From Pseudomonadota bacterium (lineage in GTDB: Bacteria; Pseudomonadota; Alphaproteobacteria; Rhizobiales; Hyphomicrobiaceae), in the NCBI GenBank assembly GCA_023430845.1, contig JAEYYJ010000361.1:1-9831 (forward strand): a stretch of DNA of 9,831 nt. The letters are read 5' to 3'. Below, piece after piece: positions 6,475-9,831 of the stretch. The notes under the pieces are model-generated. The model had not been told where the DNA came from. It was given only the letters and a program-made list of their open reading frames with translations, and did no database searches. Made by a program: the position numbers and the translations under genes. Within the stretch, counting starts at the first letter, position 1. Each line of letters begins with the position of its first letter.

Positions 6475-8012
6475 CGTTTGCTGATGGCAGAGACGACCGG
6501 CCGATGGGGCTCGACGAGCTCGAGCCGATCTCGGTGGTCGACATCGGGTCCAACTCAGTTCGCCTCGTGGTCTACGAGGGAGCTGTCCGCAGCCCGGCTC
6601 CGCTGTTCAACGAGAAAGTGCTTTGCGGTCTTGGACGCACGGTCGCCTCGACCGGCCGCCTCGATGCCGATGCTGTCGAACGCGCGATCGAGGCGTTGCG
6701 CCGCTTCCACGCGATCAACCGCGTGCTCGGTGTCAAGAACGTGCGCGTCATTGCAACGGCCGCCGTGCGCGAAGCGGCGAACGGCCCGGAATTCATCGCG
6801 CGCGGCGAGCAGGCCATCGGCGCCCGCATCGCGGTGCTGTCCGGCGCACGCGAAGCCGAGCTTGCGGCAAGCGGCACATTCATGGGCATACCGCAGGCCA
6901 ATGGAATTGCGGGCGATCTCGGCGGCGGCAGCCTCGAGCTGATCGACATCGCGGGCGGCAAGTCGACAGCCGCCGCGACATTGCCGCTCGGCGGACTGCG
7001 GCTCATCGATACCTCCGGGAACAAGCTCGACCGGGCCATCGAACTCGTCGACGCGAGCCTTGCCGAACTGCCGTGGCTCGCGTCCGGCGAGGGCCGCACG
7101 TTCTATGCCGTCGGCGGTACGTGGCGCTCGCTTGCCAAGCTGCACATGGATCTGCGCAAATATCCACTGCGCGTCATGCACGGCTACAGTATCGAGAGTC
7201 GCGCCTGCATCGATTTCTGCGAGAATATACGCAAGGCCAAGAAGCTTGCCGACATCCGCGGCATCGAAGAGGTCACGCGGGCACGCCGCGAGGTGCTGCC
7301 CTATGGCGCGCTCGTTCTCGAACGCCTCCTGCGACGCATGAAACCAAAGGAAGTAGTCTTCTCGGTGTACGGCGTGCGCGAGGGCCTGGTCTTCAGCCTG
7401 CTGTCACCGGCCGAGCGCAAGCGCGATCCGCTGCTCGCCTTCTGTGAGGATCATGCACGCCTGCACGCGCGCTCGCTGGCCCACGCGCGGGAGCTGTGCG
7501 CGTGGACGGATGCGCTCTTCACAGAACCCGGCCCGCGCGAAACGCCCGACGAGCAGCGCCTGCGCTATGCCGCCTGCCTGATCTCCGATGTGGGCTGGCG
7601 CGCCCATCCGGACCATCGCGGCGAGCAGAGCCTGAATACCGTCGCCCATGCCGGGCTCGGCGGGATCGACCATGAGGGCCGCATTTTCCTGGCGCTCACC
7701 GTCTATTTCCGCCACGTCGGCACCGGGCGCGTCTCCGGGGCCGAGGACGAGTTGCCGGCAGCCCTCAGGGCGCTGGTCTCGCGCCGCACATTGAAGCGGG
7801 CCCGCGTTCTCGGCGCCGCGATCCGCTCCGCGCACATGCTCTCGATCGGCCGGCCGGGGATCATCGACGAGACTCCGCTCAGCTATGAACCGGGCAAGCT
7901 CGTCCTCAAGCTGCCCGCCACGCATCGCGATCTCGACGGCGAGCGGCTGCGCCGCCGCTTCGAGGTGCTGGCCGAGCTGGTCGACCACAAGCCCGAAATT
8001 CGCTATGCGTGA
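6471..8012 (+). CDS. ppx: Exopolyphosphatase, Ppx/GppA family
   Basis: Removes terminal phosphates from polyphosphate; some family members also hydrolyse the 5' phosphate of pppGpp, and sequence alone does not separate the two activities. The 513-residue protein has the ASKHA-type fold: first phosphate-binding loop [13 protein letters not shown] (residues 22-34), the conserved [11 protein letters not shown] and SGAREAEL segments, then the second loop GDLGGGSLE (148-156). The C-terminal part contains an HD-like helical region ([20 protein letters not shown], followed by [12 protein letters not shown] and YFRHVG), as in long Ppx proteins. It starts at the GTG that overlaps the ppk stop by 4 bp. 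An in-frame ATG at 6504 would shorten it by 11 residues, leaving the catalytic domain intact. The tight coupling to the synthesising enzyme fits a role in polyphosphate turnover and favours Ppx over GppA. Confidence 0.93.
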   Translation: MTFADGRDDRPMGLDELEPISVVDIGSNSVRLVVYEGAVRSPAPLFNEKVLCGLGRTVASTGRLDADAVERAIEALRRFHAINRVLGVKNVRVIATAAVREAANGPEFIARGEQAIGARIAVLSGAREAELAASGTFMGIPQANGIAGDLGGGSLELIDIAGGKSTAAATLPLGGLRLIDTSGNKLDRAIELVDASLAELPWLASGEGRTFYAVGGTWRSLAKLHMDLRKYPLRVMHGYSIESRACIDFCENIRKAKKLADIRGIEEVTRARREVLPYGALVLERLLRRMKPKEVVFSVYGVREGLVFSLLSPAERKRDPLLAFCEDHARLHARSLAHARELCAWTDALFTEPGPRETPDEQRLRYAACLISDVGWRAHPDHRGEQSLNTVAHAGLGGIDHEGRIFLALTVYFRHVGTGRVSGAEDELPAALRALVSRRTLKRARVLGAAIRSAHMLSIGRPGIIDETPLSYEPGKLVLKLPATHRDLDGERLRRRFEVLAELVDHKPEIRYA

Positions 8013-8237
8013 CGGGCAGGTAGCTGCCCTCGGTGCCGAAGCGATCCCAAGCTGCGATCAACGACAATAGAGTGTGGATTGGCGCGAAGTTGCCGAAATC
8101 CCCCGCTAGAGCATGATTGTTGCAGATGGGAGGATGTGGCAGTTCCATCGGCGGCAAGAATCGCGCTCATTGATTAAAATCGGTGGGCGCTTCCTTCATA
8201 GTGCCGGACAATTTCAGCGGGCTGACACGCGGTGCTC
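8013..8237. other. Intergenic region between ppx and the DnaJ-type gene
   Basis: A 225-bp gap. It begins with a perfect hairpin, then has CTAGAGCATGATT (8106-8118), and further on an AT-rich patch (TTGATTAAAAT, 8170-8180). TAAAAT could act as a -10 box, but no -35 box is found at a normal distance. I found no heat-shock (RpoH-type) promoter with a clear CTTG and CCAT pair. Open frames here have no binding site and run into the flanking genes in other frames. Confidence 0.4.
8014..8029 (+). terminator. Hairpin just after ppx, possible weak terminator
   Basis: GGGCAG (8014-8019) and CTGCCC (8024-8029) form a perfect 6-bp, GC-rich stem with a GTAG loop, starting 2 bases after the ppx stop. No T tract follows, so intrinsic termination would be poor. 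It may instead protect the 3' end or accompany factor-dependent termination. Confidence 0.4.
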
Positions 8238-9140
8238 ATGTCTGATGACCTCTACACGGTTCTGGGCGTTGCCAGGGGCGCACAGGACGACGAGATCAGG
8301 CGGGCGTATCGGCGGCTGGCCAAGGAGCTGCACCCTGACGTGCGCCCGGACGACCCCGCTGCCAGCGACCGCTTCAAGCGGGTCACAGCCGCCTATGACA
8401 TTCTCGGCGATTCCACGAAGCGACGCCGCTACGACGACGGCGAGATCGATGCCCAGGGCGAGCCCGTGCGCACCTACGCACGCAATGGCACCGGGGCGGG
8501 CTGGCCCAATGGCTTCGGCGGATCGGCCAACGGCACACGCGATACCGGCGTCACCGACATCTTCTCCGACCTCTTCGGCGGGCGCGGCACGCGCGGCCCC
8601 GGCCTCAACATACGCGGCCAGGATGTACGCTACACGCTCGAAGTCGATTTCATGGAGGCCGTGGGCGGCACCAAGAAGCGCGTGACGATGCCGGAAGGCG
8701 GCACGCTCGATCTGAACGTGCAGGAAGGTGTTGCCGACGGTCAGGTGCTCCGCCTCAAGGGGAAGGGCACGCCGGGCCTGCGCGGCGGCGAGAACGGCGA
8801 CGCACTGGTCGAGATCCACGTGCGCCCGCATCCGAAGTTCAAGCGTCTCGGCAACGACATCCTGCTCGAGGTGCCGATTTCGATCGACGAGGCCGTACTC
8901 GGCGGCAAGATCGAGGTTGCGACGATTTCCGGCCGGGTCGCACTGCAAATTCCCAAGGCCACAAGCTCGGGACGGATCTTCCGCTTGAAGGGCAAGGGTG
9001 TGCGCAGCCCCGTCGACGGCAGCATCGGCGACCAGCTCGTGACGATCCGCATCGTCATGCCGGAGAATATCGACGAGTCGCTCTCGTATTTCATGGCCGA
9101 GTGGCGCCAGCGCAATCGCTACGATCCAGGGCGCGACTGA
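8238..9140 (+). CDS. DnaJ/CbpA-type co-chaperone (no zinc finger)
   Basis: A cytosolic J-domain protein of 300 residues that should stimulate the ATPase of DnaK and deliver substrates to it. The J domain occupies residues 4-70 with the essential His-Pro-Asp at 32-34 (KELHPDVRPDD). A Gly/Phe/Asn-rich linker (about 82-125, including DIFSDLFGGRG) follows. The rest is two DnaJ C-terminal beta domains, with the repeated pattern GQVLRLKGKGTPG and GRIFRLKGKGV, and a C-terminal segment possibly for dimerisation. The CxxCxGxG zinc-finger repeats of true DnaJ are absent, so this is a class B protein similar to CbpA. I choose the ATG at 8238; a GTG two codons earlier (8232) is equally open, and neither has a good Shine-Dalgarno. 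The stop lies one base from the rsmA stop on the other strand. Confidence 0.92.
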   Translation: MSDDLYTVLGVARGAQDDEIRRAYRRLAKELHPDVRPDDPAASDRFKRVTAAYDILGDSTKRRRYDDGEIDAQGEPVRTYARNGTGAGWPNGFGGSANGTRDTGVTDIFSDLFGGRGTRGPGLNIRGQDVRYTLEVDFMEAVGGTKKRVTMPEGGTLDLNVQEGVADGQVLRLKGKGTPGLRGGENGDALVEIHVRPHPKFKRLGNDILLEVPISIDEAVLGGKIEVATISGRVALQIPKATSSGRIFRLKGKGVRSPVDGSIGDQLVTIRIVMPENIDESLSYFMAEWRQRNRYDPGRD

Positions 9141-9141
9141 G

Positions 9142-9831
9142 CTAACGAGCCGTTCCCCCGAGCCGTTCCGCAATATTCGCAAGCCGCGCGAAGGTCGCGA
9201 CGTCGAGTTGCTCGGCGCGCTGCTCGGGTGCGACACCAGCCGCTTCGAGCAGCGGCAGCGGATCCGCGATGAGCGTCCTCAAACTCTGACGGAGCATCTT
9301 GCGGCGCTGGCCGAATGCCGCGGCCGTCACGCGGCCAAGCCAATGCACCGAGCACGCAGGCATCGGCTCGGCACGCGGCTGGAAACTGACGACGGCCGAC
9401 GCCACTTTCGGCGGTGGCGTGAAGGCCTCCGGCCCCAGCGTCAAGGCAATGCGCGGCGTCGCGCGCCACTGCGATATCACCGCGAGGCGCCCGTAAGCCT
9501 TGGTGCCTGGCTGCGCAACAATGCGCTCGGCCACTTCCTTCTGGAACATGAGCGCCATCTGCGCCCACCAGGGCGGCCAAGGGTCCGTCTCAAGCCAGCC
9601 GATAAGCAGCCGCGTTGCAACGTTATAGGGCAGGTTCGCGACGATCACCGTGCGGCCGGCATCGCTCGCGAGAAGTGTCGCCCAATTCACATCCAGCGCG
9701 TCGCCCATATGAACCGAAAGCCGCCCGGGATAGGCGTCGGAAATCTGCGCCAGAGCCGGCGCGCAGCGCTGGTCACGCTCGACGACGATAACACGCCGCG
9801 CGCCTTCCATGAGCAGCCCGCGCGTGAGACC
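9142..9831 (-). CDS. rsmA: 16S rRNA dimethyladenosine transferase RsmA (KsgA), 5' end missing
   Basis: Dimethylates two adjacent adenines in the 3'-terminal hairpin of 16S rRNA during small-subunit assembly, using S-adenosylmethionine. The visible part is about 229 residues. The N-terminus and the first half of the SAM-binding loop lie beyond the window, but the frame runs open to the edge and reads GLTRGLLMEGARRVIVVERD, the end of motif I and the acidic residue that binds the SAM ribose. Then come GDALDVNW, the catalytic NLPYN motif, the MFQKEVAERI segment, FTPPPKVASAVVSF, and the helical C-terminal domain (FGQRRKMLRQSLR). The Met at 9810 is internal, not the start. The gene is transcribed toward the DnaJ-type gene, with stop codons one base apart and no terminator visible between them. 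Confidence 0.95.
   Translation of the reverse strand, partial: GLTRGLLMEGARRVIVVERDQRCAPALAQISDAYPGRLSVHMGDALDVNWATLLASDAGRTVIVANLPYNVATRLLIGWLETDPWPPWWAQMALMFQKEVAERIVAQPGTKAYGRLAVISQWRATPRIALTLGPEAFTPPPKVASAVVSFQPRAEPMPACSVHWLGRVTAAAFGQRRKMLRQSLRTLIADPLPLLEAAGVAPEQRAEQLDVATFARLANIAERLGGTAR

Noticed and set aside
8140..8237. Heat-shock (RpoH-type) promoter before the DnaJ-type gene
   Set aside because: No CTTG -35 element with a correctly spaced CCAT-type -10 could be found.
8113..8685. Possible small gene starting in the gap before the DnaJ-type gene
   Set aside because: No Shine-Dalgarno, and it runs deep into the J-domain gene in another frame.
8214..9236. 340-codon minus-strand open frame over the DnaJ-type gene and the end of rsmA
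   Set aside because: Antisense shadow of a gene with a clear J domain; low-complexity Ala/Arg/Glu composition and no binding site.

Overview
The window is high-GC DNA with strongly GC-biased third codon positions. It carries ordinary chromosomal housekeeping genes of an alphaproteobacterium. The run of genes (CDP-alcohol phosphatidyltransferase, AI-2E-family permease, a short DnaA-like Hda protein, polyphosphate kinase, exopolyphosphatase) is an arrangement I associate with Hyphomicrobiales and their relatives. That lineage call is inference from gene content, not from a search. I see no tRNA, rRNA, IS element, CRISPR array or integrase, and no stretch over 300 bases without a gene.

Layout. 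Positions 1-287 hold the end of, or a short complete, unrecognised gene. It converges with a glutathione S-transferase-family gene on the minus strand (284-910). A 189-bp divergent gap contains a perfect 14-bp palindrome. It leads to a small secreted FixH/YtkA-like protein (1100-1546). A 168-bp gap with no clear signals follows.

A plus-strand block runs from 1715 to 8012. It encodes a CDP-alcohol phosphatidyltransferase (TTG start), an AI-2E-family permease, HdaA, Ppk and Ppx. Two junctions are 4-bp stop/start overlaps (permease/hdaA and ppk/ppx), which suggests translational coupling. A 105-bp gap before ppk has an exact TATAAT, a small inverted repeat and an imperfect direct repeat, so ppk-ppx may also have its own promoter. 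After a 225-bp gap comes a zinc-finger-less DnaJ/CbpA-type co-chaperone (8238-9140). It meets rsmA (ksgA) tail to tail with one base between the stop codons; rsmA is on the minus strand and is cut by the window edge.

How the genes fit together. Ppk makes polyphosphate and Ppx degrades it, so they form a synthesis/turnover pair. HdaA is expected to promote DnaA-ATP hydrolysis with the sliding clamp and so restrain replication initiation. Its place directly before ppk-ppx puts replication control next to phosphate and energy storage. The phosphatidyltransferase and permease are membrane proteins of the same block. I found no clearly new system. The points most worth a second look are a hexaproline run just before the coupled hdaA start, the control region in front of ppk, the palindrome upstream of the GST gene, and a Met/His-rich segment in the FixH-like protein.
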